Below, in pieces: positions 39,501 through 51,200 of a stretch of 64,000 nucleotides of DNA (position 1 is its first letter; every line of letters begins with the position of its first letter). Made by a program: the position numbers and the translations under genes. The notes beneath the pieces were generated by a model, which saw only the letters and a list, made by a program, of their open reading frames with translations, was not told where the DNA came from and did not search any database. Source of the DNA: Arthrinium phaeospermum (lineage: Eukaryota > Ascomycota > Sordariomycetes > Amphisphaeriales > Apiosporaceae); contig QYRS01000007.1 of the NCBI GenBank assembly GCA_006503535.1, positions 1-64,000 on the forward strand, in the 5' to 3' direction.

Positions 39501-40859
39501 ATGAAGCTGCAAAACGTCATATTGGCCGACGAGCCAAGCGGTCCCAGATGGGACCTCGAGGTTGCAGGCGGCCGGTTGCAGACCAAAGAAGCAACCAAGG
39601 CGGACCCAGAGGCACCCTCTAGCCTACTGCTACCGCCCCTATGCCACCCTCACATCCACCTGGACAAGTCTTATCTTCTCACCTGCAACCATGCTCCGTC
39701 CGGCCCTCACCCGGATTACACAGACCTGGTGCCCCAATCCGGCTCCTTTGGCGAGGCCCTGGCCAATACATCCAGAGCCAAGGAGCGGTACACCACCGAA
39801 GACCTCTACCTCCGCGGCTCCCAGCTTCTGGCCACGAGCTATCAGCAAGGGGTCACGTCTATGCGCGCCTTCGTGGAGCTGGACCATGTCGCCGGGACGC
39901 TGCCGCTCCAGGCGGCCATACGTCTCCAGCAGGACTTCTCCCATCTCGTCCAGGTGCAGATCTGCGCCTTTGCGCAGGACCCCGTCTTCTCCACCAGGCA
40001 CGGAGAGGAGAACAGGGCGACCGTAGAGAAGGCACTGCACGAGTTTGGCCCGTTTATTGATGCACTAGGATCCGCCCCTTATGTCGAGCAATGCGAAGAC
40101 GACGCAATCAGGAACATCGACTGGGCCATCCGCACAGCCCTGAAACATGGACTTCATCTCGATTTCCATCTGGACTATAACCTAGACGGTTCAGCTGCTT
40201 TTCTCTTGGAGCCAGTGATCGCGCTGTTGGGCGACCACCAATGGTCGCGGCATGCAGAAAAGTCCAAGACCATTGCGATAGGGCATTGCTCGCACCTCAC
40301 CACTCTGCCGGCCCGGAAGATTCTGGACATGGCGAATGCCATACGACAGCAGGACCTGCCCGTCCACTTTGTTGGGCTACCCACCAGCGACCTGTTCATG
40401 ATGGGCAGGCCGGGTGAGAAGGAGACAAGGCCGCACAGCCGCCCCCGAGGCACTCTCCAGGTGCCCTCGATGATCAAGGACTTTGGGCTGTCGGCCTGCC
40501 TAGGGACGAATAATGTAGGCAACGCTTTCACCCCGTACGGGACCGGCGACCCCCTGCAGCTGGCTTGCTGGGGAGTTGGCCTGTACCAAGCCGGCACTGT
40601 GGACGATGCAGAGCTGCTCTTTTCGAGCGTGAGCTCAGGGGCAAGGGAGGCGATTGGGCTGCCGAATGTTGGCTACAGAGAAATAATGGAGGAGGGATCG
40701 GTGTGGAGGCCGATGCTGCTGGTTGAGAACCTGGCGACGACGAGGGTACCACCGAAAGCCGGGCATGTCGATTGCCGAATACCGGCGAGGCAAAGACTAA
40801 GTATCAAAGATGTTGTGTGGGACCCCCCCGAGACCAACCTCAGGTCTGTTGTTGGCTAA
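39501..40859 (+). CDS. Cytosine deaminase-like metal-dependent amidohydrolase
   Basis: Single-exon gene of 452 aa. It belongs to the amidohydrolase superfamily, nearest in layout to bacterial cytosine deaminase and related fungal hydrolases; the real substrate is unknown. Metal-site motifs visible are His51 and His53 in HPHIHLDK, a His in LHLDFHLDYNLDG, and His residues in GHCSHLTTL. In bacterial cytosine deaminase the C-terminal loop contributes an essential metal-binding Asp; here the equivalent-looking loop reads LGTNNVGNAFTP with Asn337-Asn338. Either this subfamily uses another residue or activity differs. There is no signal peptide, so the protein is probably cytosolic. The start is the first ATG of the frame, with the conserved strand KLQNVILADE following. 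Confidence 0.8.
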   Translation: MKLQNVILADEPSGPRWDLEVAGGRLQTKEATKADPEAPSSLLLPPLCHPHIHLDKSYLLTCNHAPSGPHPDYTDLVPQSGSFGEALANTSRAKERYTTEDLYLRGSQLLATSYQQGVTSMRAFVELDHVAGTLPLQAAIRLQQDFSHLVQVQICAFAQDPVFSTRHGEENRATVEKALHEFGPFIDALGSAPYVEQCEDDAIRNIDWAIRTALKHGLHLDFHLDYNLDGSAAFLLEPVIALLGDHQWSRHAEKSKTIAIGHCSHLTTLPARKILDMANAIRQQDLPVHFVGLPTSDLFMMGRPGEKETRPHSRPRGTLQVPSMIKDFGLSACLGTNNVGNAFTPYGTGDPLQLACWGVGLYQAGTVDDAELLFSSVSSGAREAIGLPNVGYREIMEEGSVWRPMLLVENLATTRVPPKAGHVDCRIPARQRLSIKDVVWDPPETNLRSVVG

Positions 40860-42065
40860 AGGTAGGTAGGCTTGACTATGGCGAGGTTGCATTGCATTCC
40901 AGGCTGGCCCCGGACTACGGAGCGGAGATAGCACAAACTCGGCCGTCGAGTTGGTACCCGAGCAGGACATGGGAACGAAATCGGAGAATGGCATAAATGT
41001 TTGGGGGTGAGATTGCTGGAGCCGGGATTTCCGCCCAAGTTTCCATTGATCAATTGATTTGAAGATGTTGCCTAGGTGCCTACCTACCTCAGAACCTACC
41101 TAACCTAGCCGTAGGTAGTATACCTACTGTGGGCTTCATTCATCTGCTGTGGTGGAATGATGGGTGCAAGCATGGGGCGGGCCTCTCCAAAAACACATGA
41201 TCTATGCCAGATTGATTGATTGATTGATTGATTAGATTTGCATGGAATCAGCATGGAGGAGGAAGATAGGTAAAAGCTTACATCGATTGATCATTGATCA
41301 ATTTGATCTGGCTTTGGCTTTGGCTTGTGTCAGGGCTGTGGAGCCAAGTACCCCCCTTTGTACTGCCTAGCAGCTGTTAGCAGACCTGAGTACATTGCAA
41401 AGTCGTGACCAGTACAGAGATAGACGGCACCAAAGAGGCCCTGCCTGCCCCTGCCCCTGCCCGCCCCGAGCTCCGACTGCGCACATAAGAGAAAGGCGGG
41501 CTAGGTTAACTTGGGTTAAAGCCCGTCAAGATGTACAAGTATTCGAGGTAGGTATTGTGAATTGAAGATTTTCTGGTGAGCAGTGCATTTGCATTCAGTC
41601 GCCCATTTGACGCCCATCGTATTGTGTCTTGGCCCTTTTCTCCCCGGGAGCAGAACCAACAACCACCAGAAAAAGTCGGTTGGCCCAACTGCTCTGCTCT
41701 TTGTGCGTGTGTGTGTGTGCTGAGCTGAGACATTGCTCGGCCGTGGACGTCTTGCGAGTATACATTAAACCAATACATACTCCGTACTTCTGTGCTTTCT
41801 GGGTCCCTCTAGCCCGGCTTCATCTGGAGACCGGGTACCTCGCTTTTTCAGCCACCTGCCACTGCCTCCGGAGCGTCTGAAGCTTCCATCCTTTTTTTTT
41901 CTCCCCCTCCAACGTCACCGTTCCCAGGCTCAACCTACGACCGCCACTGCAAACCTTCGCGACCTTTGCAGCTGTGCGACCGACCCCTTCCGGAGCTGTA
42001 CAGCAGCCGTAACCCTGGCGCTCCAACCCGAAGCCTTCGGCGAAGGCGCGCAAGCTGTGGCCAAG
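40860..42065. other. Intergenic region amidohydrolase / mitoferrin
   Basis: This 1.2-kb gap separates two genes on the same strand. It contains a TACCTA/TAGGTA-rich cluster at 41,071-41,128, an (ATTG)n run at 41,214-41,233, a GT microsatellite at about 41,706-41,719 and a pyrimidine-rich leader (41,885-41,910). No gene is seen. Confidence 0.6.
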
Positions 42066-43544
42066 ATGGCCCAGCCCACAGCCGAGCCCGTCGACGACTA
42101 CGAGTATGTCATCCTCTTCCTCCATTCAACCCGCCGCCACCCCAATGCCGCCGACCACGCTCGAACGTGCCCCTCGGGAGCTGGCTGCAGCGCCATCGGC
42201 CGCCCTACGCCGACGCCTACGCCTACGCCTACGCCTGTGCTGACATTGACAATCCTGCAAACAGCTATGAATCCCTCCCGCCCAACTTCTCCCTGGCGCA
42301 GAACATGGCGGCCGGCGCCTTTGCTGGCATAGCGGTTGGTGCTATACCCGAAACCCCCAGCTGCGGCTTGGGGCTGGTGGCTGATATGGCATGGCAATAG
42401 GAACACACCGTCATGTACCCCATCGATGCGATCAAGGTCCGTAAGAACTCGGCGCAAACCGGTCGGACTGCGGACTGCGACTGACTTAACCCCTCGCAGA
42501 CTCGAATGCAGATCATCAATCCCTCGCCGAACGCCGTTTACAAGGGTATGGTCGAGGGCACAATGCGGATCGCGACCGGCGAGGGTGTCTTGAAGCTCTG
42601 GCGAGGCATGTCCAGTGTGGTTGTGGGAGCAGGTAAGTCTTCAGGCTGTCGTCGTCCAGGATCTCGACCTGATCTGGACCTGTGCCGGATCCAGACTAAT
42701 GGCGCCAGGACCTGCGCACGCTGTCTACTTCGCGACCTACGAGGCCGTCAAACACGCCATGGGGGGCAACAGGGCCGGTGTTCACCATCCGCTGGCTGCC
42801 GGTAAGTAACTGCACTCTGTCCCAGACCGCAAGCTTTCCGGGATCGCTCACAATGCATCAGCAACTAGCGGAGCTTGCGCCACCATAGCAAGCGATGCCT
42901 TCATGAATCCCTTCGATGGTAAGCCTGGAGACGATGCGCCGCCCCCGTCTGCGACGCGGAAGCTAACATGCCGGCACAGTCATCAAGCAACGCATGCAGA
43001 TTCAGAACTCGAGCAAAATGTACCGCTCCATGACGGACTGCGCGCGATATGTCTACAAGAACGAGGGTCTTTCGGCCTTCTATGTTTCATATCCCACGAC
43101 CCTATCCATGACGGTGCCCTTCACCGCACTGCAATTCCTCGCGTACGAGTCCATCTCCACCGCCATGAACCCCGAGAAGAATTACGACCCCTTCACGCAC
43201 TGTACGGCTGGTGCCGTGGCCGGAGGCTTTGCGGCAGCGTTGACCACGCCCATGGACGTCATAAAAACCATGCTCCAGACGAGAGGTAGCGCGACAGATC
43301 CCGAGCTGCGAGCGGTGAACAGCTTCGTGGCGGGCTGCCGCTTGCTATACCAACGAGAAGGCATCCGCGGCTTCTTCAAGGGCGTCAAGCCTAGAGTCGT
43401 TACGACCATGCCGAGTACGGCCATTTGCTGGTCCGCCTACGAAGCGTCCAAGTAAGTACGGCCCGTAGTGTTATGCCGTGTCCCTCCCTGCTAACCTGGA
43501 ACACCAGGGCATACTTCATTCGAAGGAATACGCCTTCGTCATAA
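42066..43544 (+). CDS. MRS4: Mitochondrial iron carrier, mitoferrin (MRS3/MRS4)
   Basis: This inner-membrane carrier of the SLC25 family imports iron into mitochondria for Fe-S cluster and haem synthesis. Eight exons: 42066-42103, 42265-42334, 42401-42436, 42500-42632, 42709-42801, 42862-42918, 42980-43451, 43508-43544, giving 311 aa. All three carrier repeats are present with signatures YPIDAIKTRMQ, NPFDVIKQRMQ and TPMDVIKTMLQ. The motif NFSLAQNMAAGAFAGIAEHT and the second-repeat stretch ATIASDAFMNPFDVIK are typical of mitoferrins. All seven introns have GT-AG borders; the third uses a GTCCGT donor. Intron 1 (161 bp) holds a GCCTAC-type hexanucleotide repeat at about 42,201-42,237. It is the most intron-dense gene in the window. 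Confidence 0.94.
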
Positions 43545-44591
43545 TCCACGGCACCTCCTTGGGCCATGTTTAGACTCGATCGTTTTTTGATATGCGGGAA
43601 CCGGCCGGCTAGGTATCGCACCGCCTTTGAGATTGCGCCGCGGTCTGCAATACGTCATTGGTAGGACAAGCGCCATCACGACCTCTCGAAAAGACTTCAC
43701 TCGAGCAATCAAACCAATAATACGCACGGATAAGATAATTAAAAAAAAAAAAAAGTGAGACAGAGGCCTCTGTCCGAGGCACAACTATGTACATAGCTTT
43801 GGCACGGCCTTGGGATCAAGTGGTCGAATTGGAGCCACATGGGGATGACGGTCTCCTGGATCTCTGATTGCAACATGTGGTTGCATTTTTGCGTCCTCCC
43901 ATACTCGATGATCATGTATACTGGACGCGCGCGGCGTCTGGGTAGCACGTCCAATGATGACTTCACGGCGTCGTATCTTGTACACTAATCGTGGCATCTG
44001 ATGGGGAATAAAAGCACTAGATGGTCGGCGTTACTCGCGGCTCTTTCCCAGTATCCTATCACCACATGTGGTATGAGGCACTTACTTGGTGGTTTTTGAT
44101 TGTGTAATCTGATGTGATCCGTCTGCATACCGCGGGGGCTTGGAGTCATTCTGTCACGATCTCTGGGATGCGGGTAAACATACGTAGTAATGGATGCTTC
44201 GCAAGCGCACGCCGATGAGGTTGAAGGCCGCCTTGACGCCGGGTGCTACGACGTCCCAACATTGCCTCAGGGAGACTAGTAATTGTCAAGTCCGAACGTG
44301 TTTTCTTTACGATTATGAGATTCAAAAGAAGTAACAACGACAAGGGGGCAGCAGAGCACCGGATGGGAGGCTGCCGTCAATACAAACACCCACGTACAAA
44401 GCGACATCAGTTCAGCAATGAATATGAAATGCGTGTCAATTTCGCGTCAACTGGGAGCCGCCCTACAAGGCACCGCGGTAGGATCGACTCTAGAGCCGTT
44501 TCAACAAACACGGCAGTCGTCGTGACTGCGCTAGAACACCGTGAACTCCATTCATACTCATTCACGTAGAAACCTCGCTTGGTGTATGATA
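43545..44591. other. Convergent 3' region mitoferrin / DnaJ-TPR
   Basis: A 1.05-kb gap between facing gene ends, with a poly-A run near 43,740. I see no gene; the small frames in it lack recognisable features. Confidence 0.5.
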
Positions 44592-46233
44592 TTAACCACC
44601 AAATGGGAAGCCCCCAAAGCCGCCACCAGACCCGAACTTGAAATTGAACTGCTGGCCACCACCACCCTGTTGGAACATGAAGGGCTGGCCGCCACCACCA
44701 CCGAACCCGCCTCCGAACGGGTTACCCTGGGGTTCATTCGAGTTGGGGTCATCGCCCCGGTCGAACCGGGCCCTCAGCTCGGGATTGCTCAGGACCTCGT
44801 ATGCCTCGTTGATGCCGGCCATCTTCTTCTCCGCCTCCTCTTTGGTCAATCCAGCCTTGACGGCCTTGTCCGGGTGGTGAATCTTGGAGAGCTTGCGATA
44901 AGCCGATTTGACCTGTCTCTCGTCGGCATCGTGAGGCACGCCCAGGACCTTGTAGTAGTCCTTGGTCTTGCTGCGCTTCAGGGCCACTTGGGCCTTCTGC
45001 AGGAGGGGGTTGACGAGGGCTTGCTTCTTGTCCGGCCGCACCTCCGCTGCCTGGTTGAGGAGGTTGATGCTGGCTTCAAACTCGTCGGCATCCAGCTGCA
45101 CCTTTGCTTTGTACAGAAGACCATAGAACGAGTTTTCATCCAGGTCGAGGGATTCCTTGCAGTAAGTGCTGGCCTTCTTGCCGTTCATCTGGGGCCGGGT
45201 TAGACGTGGCAGAGAGCGCTGTTGGGACCAAGGAAAGACTCACCTCATAATAGGCTTGGCAGGCCAGCTCCACTACCCTGTGAAGTAGTAAATCTTGTGC
45301 CTTTTCGGGGATGATACCCGTCTCCTTGAACTGCTTGACCTGCTCTTTCACCTCCTCTATCAAGCCCGTGTCCTCGCCCTGAGGGACCAGCATCTTGACG
45401 CCGGTCATGGGCTGGTTCTTCTCCAAGGCCTTGTTCACCTTGACGAGGGTCTTTTCAATGTTCTTTTCCTGCTTCAGGAGCTTTTTGCACGTCTTGTTCT
45501 CTGGATCGGAGTGCAAGCACTTCTTGATCTGCGACATGCCCTGCTCCGTGTCCCCGAGGGCGAAGAAGGTCGTCGCGGAGATCTTCAGATGGGGTGTGAT
45601 GTCGCCGGGCTTCATGTTGATGACGTGGTGCAGGTCGCCCATACCCTCTTCCACCTCGCCCTTCTCGAAGCGACATCGCGATCGCAGTTCGCGTAGATTT
45701 GGGGATCGGTTGGCGATCTGGATGGCCTCGCCCGCCTGGCCGATACACTCGTCCCAGTTGCCGCTCGCGGCGGCAGCCTCGGCGAGAGTCGCAGCCCCCT
45801 GGGCCTCGACCAGCTTGTCGAAGTCCGGGGAGCCTTCCTTTTTGTTGGCGAGAGTGTACTGTTGCTTTGCGCCCTCCCAGTCCGCGCTGCGCGACTTGAT
45901 CTTGGCCAGCTGGGTGTGGGCGCCTTCGAAGCCGGGTCTCAGCGTCAGAACCTTGTTGAAGTCCTCAGTGGCCAGGGAGGTGCGGCCGAGGGACAGGTAG
46001 GTGGTTGCGCGCTTGAAGAAGGTCAGGTAGTCCGAGGGGTCGCGGGCGATGGCGGCATCGTAGTAAACCAGGGCGTCGCTGGTCTGGCCCTTGGACAAGT
46101 GGGCTTGCGCCGAGGACAGGAGAGAGGAAATCGGGGTGTCGGCGGGGATTTCGGAAGCCGAGAGGGCCTCGATCAGACCCGACGAGGACAGGATGCTAGC
46201 GGCAAGCGCCAGAGTCGACAGCGGAACGTACAT
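44592..46233 (-). CDS. ER-type TPR and DnaJ co-chaperone (DNAJC3/p58IPK-like)
   Basis: This probably acts with the ER-luminal Hsp70 BiP in protein folding. Exons on the minus strand: 46233-45244 and 45188-44592; 528 aa. An N-terminal hydrophobic stretch of about 20 residues (MYVPLSTLALAASILSSSGL) looks like a signal peptide. Tetratricopeptide repeats fill about residues 35-400. The J domain follows at about 406-475 with His435-Pro436-Asp437 (KIHHPDKA). The C-terminus is Gly/Phe-rich (PFGGGFGGGGGQPF...GGFPFGG) and shows no HDEL/KDEL-type retention signal. The single 55-bp intron starts GTGAGT and ends CCCCAG, keeping QAYYE|MNGKKAS in frame. Confidence 0.9.
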
Positions 46234-47055
46234 GGCGACTGCAGAGAGGCGACTGATCGCATTGGCATGGACTATATGCCAGAGTCGACCTTTTTGACCT
46301 TTGCACTTTGGCCAGGCAGAGGAGAATGTAACCAGCAAGATGGCAAAGAGCGGAGCAGCAGCGTTGGGTCAACCCATATATGTATGTAGAAGCGATTAGA
46401 AAGGGATATTCATGAAGGAAGGACGACAGACTGCAAGGTGGCCTGGATGGATAATGAATGGGTTGCTGGTCAATTAGGTACAGTATTGTCATGGATGTCA
46501 AGTACGAATTGAATGAATCGATTTGAATGGATCCAATGGCACGCCTGTCAAAGAGTACCTCTGCCCGCCACGGAACCGGCCGCCATTACCAAGTACTTAC
46601 CTCGACAACAGAGGACCCCTGCCATTGACAAGTGTCCATTTCGCCTTTTGGCCGATCAGCTGGAAAGCCGCCCAATCAATGCGCCTTCTGGGCCACCCCA
46701 CGTTTTCGCAGATAGTCGCCCAACTCCCGATAAGGAAAGCCTCTCTCCATTATTATGCGCTCCATCAATTGAAGACTGGATGCTTAGCAACAAGGGCATG
46801 GAGCTACATATGTATCCGTATGTAGTGCAAGTACATACTTCCAGCATTAAGTGGTGACTGGGAGCCCGGCTTCCCCATTCGTGTCGTTGGTGCATGAAGC
46901 ATAACTAGGTAACTACCTGCTACCCACGCACTCCCGACTTAACTGCGTACAACGGTTCTGCCATCATAGGATGCATTGCCCCAGTACCACCACCGACTGA
47001 CTGATTCATCCAACGCCATACTCCCATCCCATACCCAGGTAAAACCAAATCAAAC
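46234..47055. other. Divergent intergenic region DnaJ-TPR / HAUS1
   Basis: An 820-bp shared promoter region with a few TACCT/AGGTA motifs near 46,905-46,922. No gene is seen. Confidence 0.5.
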
Positions 47056-48000
47056 ATGTCCCACCTCCACCCGCAGACCGCCATCTTCTCTCCCAGCGTG
47101 GCCCGCGCTGCCGCCTCTACTGCCAAGGACTGGTCCTATGTGGACAACTGGTTGCGAACCAAGTACGCCGGCCGGACCGTCCCCAAGTTTGAGCGCAACC
47201 CGGATACCCTCCGCGCCCTGCTGGCCCTCGCCTCCCACAACGAGGCCGTAGACGAGGAGCGTGACCAGCTGGCCCAGCTCGAGTCCGCCGCCCTCGCCGA
47301 GGTCAAAGCCGCCGGTGCTGCCAAGGAGGCGGCGCGGCGGGAGCAGCAGCAGGGGGTCGTCAAGGGCGAGTTGGTCGCCGACGATATGCTCGACGCCGTC
47401 GAGGAAGGGCTTGCGCGCGAGGGGCGCACAGCCTTGGACGCCATGGCCCGCATGGCCGTCGAGCTGGGCATGGCCTTCCCGACCTCGGAGGCTCTGGGCA
47501 CCCGGTACGTCGAGCTACAGGCCAAGGTCTTCGAGCTGGAGCAGACGCTCGACCGTGTGGCCCTGCTGCAGAAGTACCTCGAGCGCGAGTCCCAGGCCAT
47601 GGACGGTTTCATCCACGAGATCCGAGGCCACGAGTACCGGCCCGCTGCCGACCTAGCTAAGCAAAACCTCGACTTGCAGCGCCAGATCAAGACCATGTCA
47701 GCCAAGCTCCCCGAGATAGGACAGCAGATCGCCGCCCTCGAGAAGTCGGTGGCTGTACCGAATCTCACCGTCGAGGATGTCAAGAAGGATGAAGACGTCT
47801 ATCTGGATCTGCTGGCCACCAAGAAGGAGCTCGATGCTCAGGTAAAGACGTTTGCCGGTCTCCCACCGGATGTGGAGGCCGCCAGAGTCGAGTTGGAGGC
47901 CCTGCGGGCCCAATTGCGTGATGCTACAGCACGAAGAGACACCGTGTTTGAAGGCTTGGTGGAGCGCGAAAGTCCTGTCAAGGCTAGGAGACGGCCATGA
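47056..48000 (+). CDS. HAUS augmin-like complex subunit 1
   Basis: Augmin recruits gamma-tubulin to existing spindle microtubules so that new microtubules branch from them. Single exon, 314 aa. The N-terminal block (DWSYVDNWLRTKYAGRTVPKF, then ERNPDTLRALLALASHNEAVDEERD) matches the layout of fungal HAUS1 proteins. Nearly all the rest is predicted coiled coil with heptad-like Leu/Glu/Lys patterns (for example, YVELQAKVFELEQTLDRVALL and IGQQIAALEKSV). The identification rests on the N-terminal block; coiled-coil similarity alone would not be enough. The start is the first ATG and lies in a good context (AACATGTCC). Confidence 0.65.
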   Translation: MSHLHPQTAIFSPSVARAAASTAKDWSYVDNWLRTKYAGRTVPKFERNPDTLRALLALASHNEAVDEERDQLAQLESAALAEVKAAGAAKEAARREQQQGVVKGELVADDMLDAVEEGLAREGRTALDAMARMAVELGMAFPTSEALGTRYVELQAKVFELEQTLDRVALLQKYLERESQAMDGFIHEIRGHEYRPAADLAKQNLDLQRQIKTMSAKLPEIGQQIAALEKSVAVPNLTVEDVKKDEDVYLDLLATKKELDAQVKTFAGLPPDVEAARVELEALRAQLRDATARRDTVFEGLVERESPVKARRRP

Positions 48001-48272
48001 AGAAAAGCTCTGATCAAATCAATGCCGCGTAGTCTAGATCCATGCTATGCTAAGGGGGGGTATTGCGCTGTAGCCTACGCTCTGGGTAGAACTGAATGAA
48101 CCGACCGCCGGATGATGACATGGCACCCCCCATACGTGTATAATGCTCTGTAGAACCAACGCTGTGATGGTGCAATAAAATAACAGGAAAACCAACCGCG
48201 CAACAGCAACAAAGACGGCAACGAGAAGAAGCAGGCTTCCGTTGTCTCCGCGGACACATTTACCTCCCAGCC

Positions 48273-51200
48273 CTACTGTTTCTTGCCTCTGCCCGCGACA
48301 GCACCGCCCAGTCGTCCAAATTGCCTCCCCAAGCCTGAACGTTTGGGTGGCACGGCTGCTGGCGCAGGCGTCGGGTCTTTCTGCGGTACAGGCGGGCGAC
48401 TGTCCTTCGGCCCTTGACCGTCGGAGACGCGCAATTCGCTGAAGTCGGGACCCTCGTCTAGGCCGCCGCCTAGTCTCTGGACCCTTCGGGCTTTGTCTTG
48501 CACGCTTCGGAACTTCTCCAGAAGCTGCTCCCACCTGATGGGACCCTCCTCTCTCCCCTTAAGCCTGTTTGGTCTATCATAATTGGAGGTACTGGGGGTA
48601 GCAACAGAACTGGCAGAAAAAGCATGAGTGTCATGAACGCTTTTAGAACGAGGGGTGTGGCCTTGGAATGAAGTGACAGCATCCGCGATAGAACTTCCCC
48701 GTGACTGTGGTGGAGCGAGTGCGGTGGAGGAGGAGTTTACATACGATCTTGGTGCTGTGTGCAGATAGCCGATGGAGCTCACGCTATTGAGTCGATTTTT
48801 GAGCGCGGCGAAGGCAGAGGACTGTGGTAAGAGCATCAAAAGCCCATACAGGCACTTGTAGAGATAGGGGTACTTCTCGGGCTCCAGCAGCTGTAGGCGC
48901 AGATCTGTCCTCCATCATCAGTACAGCCGGATAGCACTATGCATGCGGGTGCGTGCGTGCCAACTTACAAGTAAACACCGGCGACTCGATCAGCTGGACG
49001 AGCTTGTCAATTTGAATCAAGATATTCACCGTCATCTCGAGTTCGGCGCTGTGAATTGTTAGTAACATGCAGGGACCCGATAGCAGGAACATACAAAATT
49101 TGCAGCAAGTTGTATGCCGCCTCGTATGCTTGGGCGAGGAGGCACAATGAGAATGTTGCCACGGCGTTATAGCACCATGATCGGAAAAGCGCAACAAAGA
49201 AGGTCTGGCCGTCCTATACCAGCAATCAGCGAAATGTTCTGTGCAAGGACCCCCGGTAGTGCTCGCTTACCTTTGTCTCGAGGTTTCGCAGTCGCTTCCT
49301 CAGATCTGCAAGCTCCGGGGCAGTGATTAGGTTATTGTTGAGGTTCTGCACCATTATGCTGGCAAACTCAACGTCCTCTTCCTTCTCGATACACTCGGCC
49401 AGCGTGCGATAGATGCGTTCAGCACTCAGTGTCATACAGAGCTGCCGAATGATCAGGTTCCCCCTCGTCTCTAACAGCCGTCTGTCTGTAGAGAAGAGCT
49501 GCAGCAGACTGACCATGAAATTCGAAAAGTAATCATCTTCGCTGTTCCGTGATATCTGGGACAGCAACTGGAGATCCTTGGTGACAACCGCTTCCGCCGG
49601 GTCCGAAAGTGTTTTGAGGAGCGCTGGAAAGGTCCCGTCGTTGAATGCGACAATCTTTCTCGGCGCCTTACGGTGCAGCATGATGAGCCATGTCAATGCG
49701 GCAACCCGGGTCGCTTCGTGGTCGTTCAGGAACAGCAGCGTCAACGAGTTGACTGCTGCAGCGTAGTCGAGATCGGCTTGGGGGCTCTGCGACGGCTGCC
49801 CGCCATTCAGCCCTTGCTTCTGAGCAGGCATAGGGCTTGGGGCTTCGAGATCTCGCGAGCTCGATAAGGAGGCGCGTGTACTATTGGTCCCCCCTTCTTG
49901 CCGATCCACGGCAAGCGAAGTCGGTATTCGCGACGCCGGCTGCGAGGGCTGCATCTCGGGCTCGTCAGATAATGATACGACGTACTCCAGGAGCGATGTA
50001 TTGACTCTGGCGGCAGCCTGTCGGATCGGCTCAACGCCACTGGCCATGGCCGGGAGAAGATGGGCGAGGATCTTGGGTGTGAAGGGCAGCACCTCCTCGG
50101 GGCAGATGTCGAGAAACGCAATGATCCAACGCAGGCTCTCTTGCAGACTATCTTCTTCCAATGGCGAGTCTAAGGTTGCAGTCAGTATTTCCAGAATGGC
50201 CTTGTAGTTGATCTGGACATCCTGGCCAGGAACCCAGTCATCCTCACTACTGCACTCCCCGTCGTCATCTGCGGCGGTGGTAGACCCGTTTTCATCGGCA
50301 TCTTCGGCAGCAAAGTTTGCGCTTCCACTATCGACTGACTCCTCGCGCTTCCGTTTCCCGTCCACTCGGGACTTCTTACTATCGGCAATGCCCTTTTTGA
50401 TGCGGGAGATGCGCTTGATCTCATTGAGGAATTTATCTAGGCAAGACTGCGTCGCGGCATGGACATCCGGGTTGTGGCCGCCCAGGAACTTGAGCAAGCC
50501 GCCTAGAAACTCGGGAAGATACGTCACAAGCTCGAGATCAGGAATGGAGTCCAGTAGGGTGATCCAGCCCACGAGGAATGTCCTGGTAAAGGGGTTGATA
50601 ACCCACACGCGTTCCTTGAGGAGTGGGATGAACTTGGGCAGCGAGAATGCTGTCGGCGGCTCAGGCTGGTCATACAAAGACTCCGAGTCCTTGCTGTCAT
50701 CGTAGGATGGACTCTCGAGCACTGACACGTACGTAGCTGCCGACTCCGAGACGATGTCTTTGATTAGGCGGTCCAGGAGTTCTGCGCCGTTCTTGACCGA
50801 CAATTCCGAGTCGGCGCCAAGCTACGGAGCGCGTTGTTAGGCGGATACGGAGGAGGAGGCCGCGGTTGCTCGTTGACGTACCTTGCATAATGCATCAAAT
50901 ATAAAGTTGAAGTATTTCAGGATTTCCCCCTTGGCGACCTTGGCAATGTTGTACATGGACTCGCAGGCGTAATAACGGACCCGCGCATCTTGGTCAGTAA
51001 AGCAAGCAAGCACCGGCGGCACAATGATTTCCAGATATCGAGGAAGCTCCTTCACGGTAGCAAAAGCAAGCTGCATTAGTCAAGCGCAGGGATGCAAGGT
51101 TGCGGGGACAGCTGGGAGAGACTCACTGAGCCGAGGGCTATGGCGGCGGCGGCCAGACCGATGAGGCCTCCATTTCGTGCATGTGGTTGATGCACAGCGT

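Noticed and set aside
47136..47783. 215-codon minus-strand open frame opposite HAUS1
   Set aside because: Ser/Ala/Arg-rich shadow of the coiled-coil gene on the other strand; no independent support.
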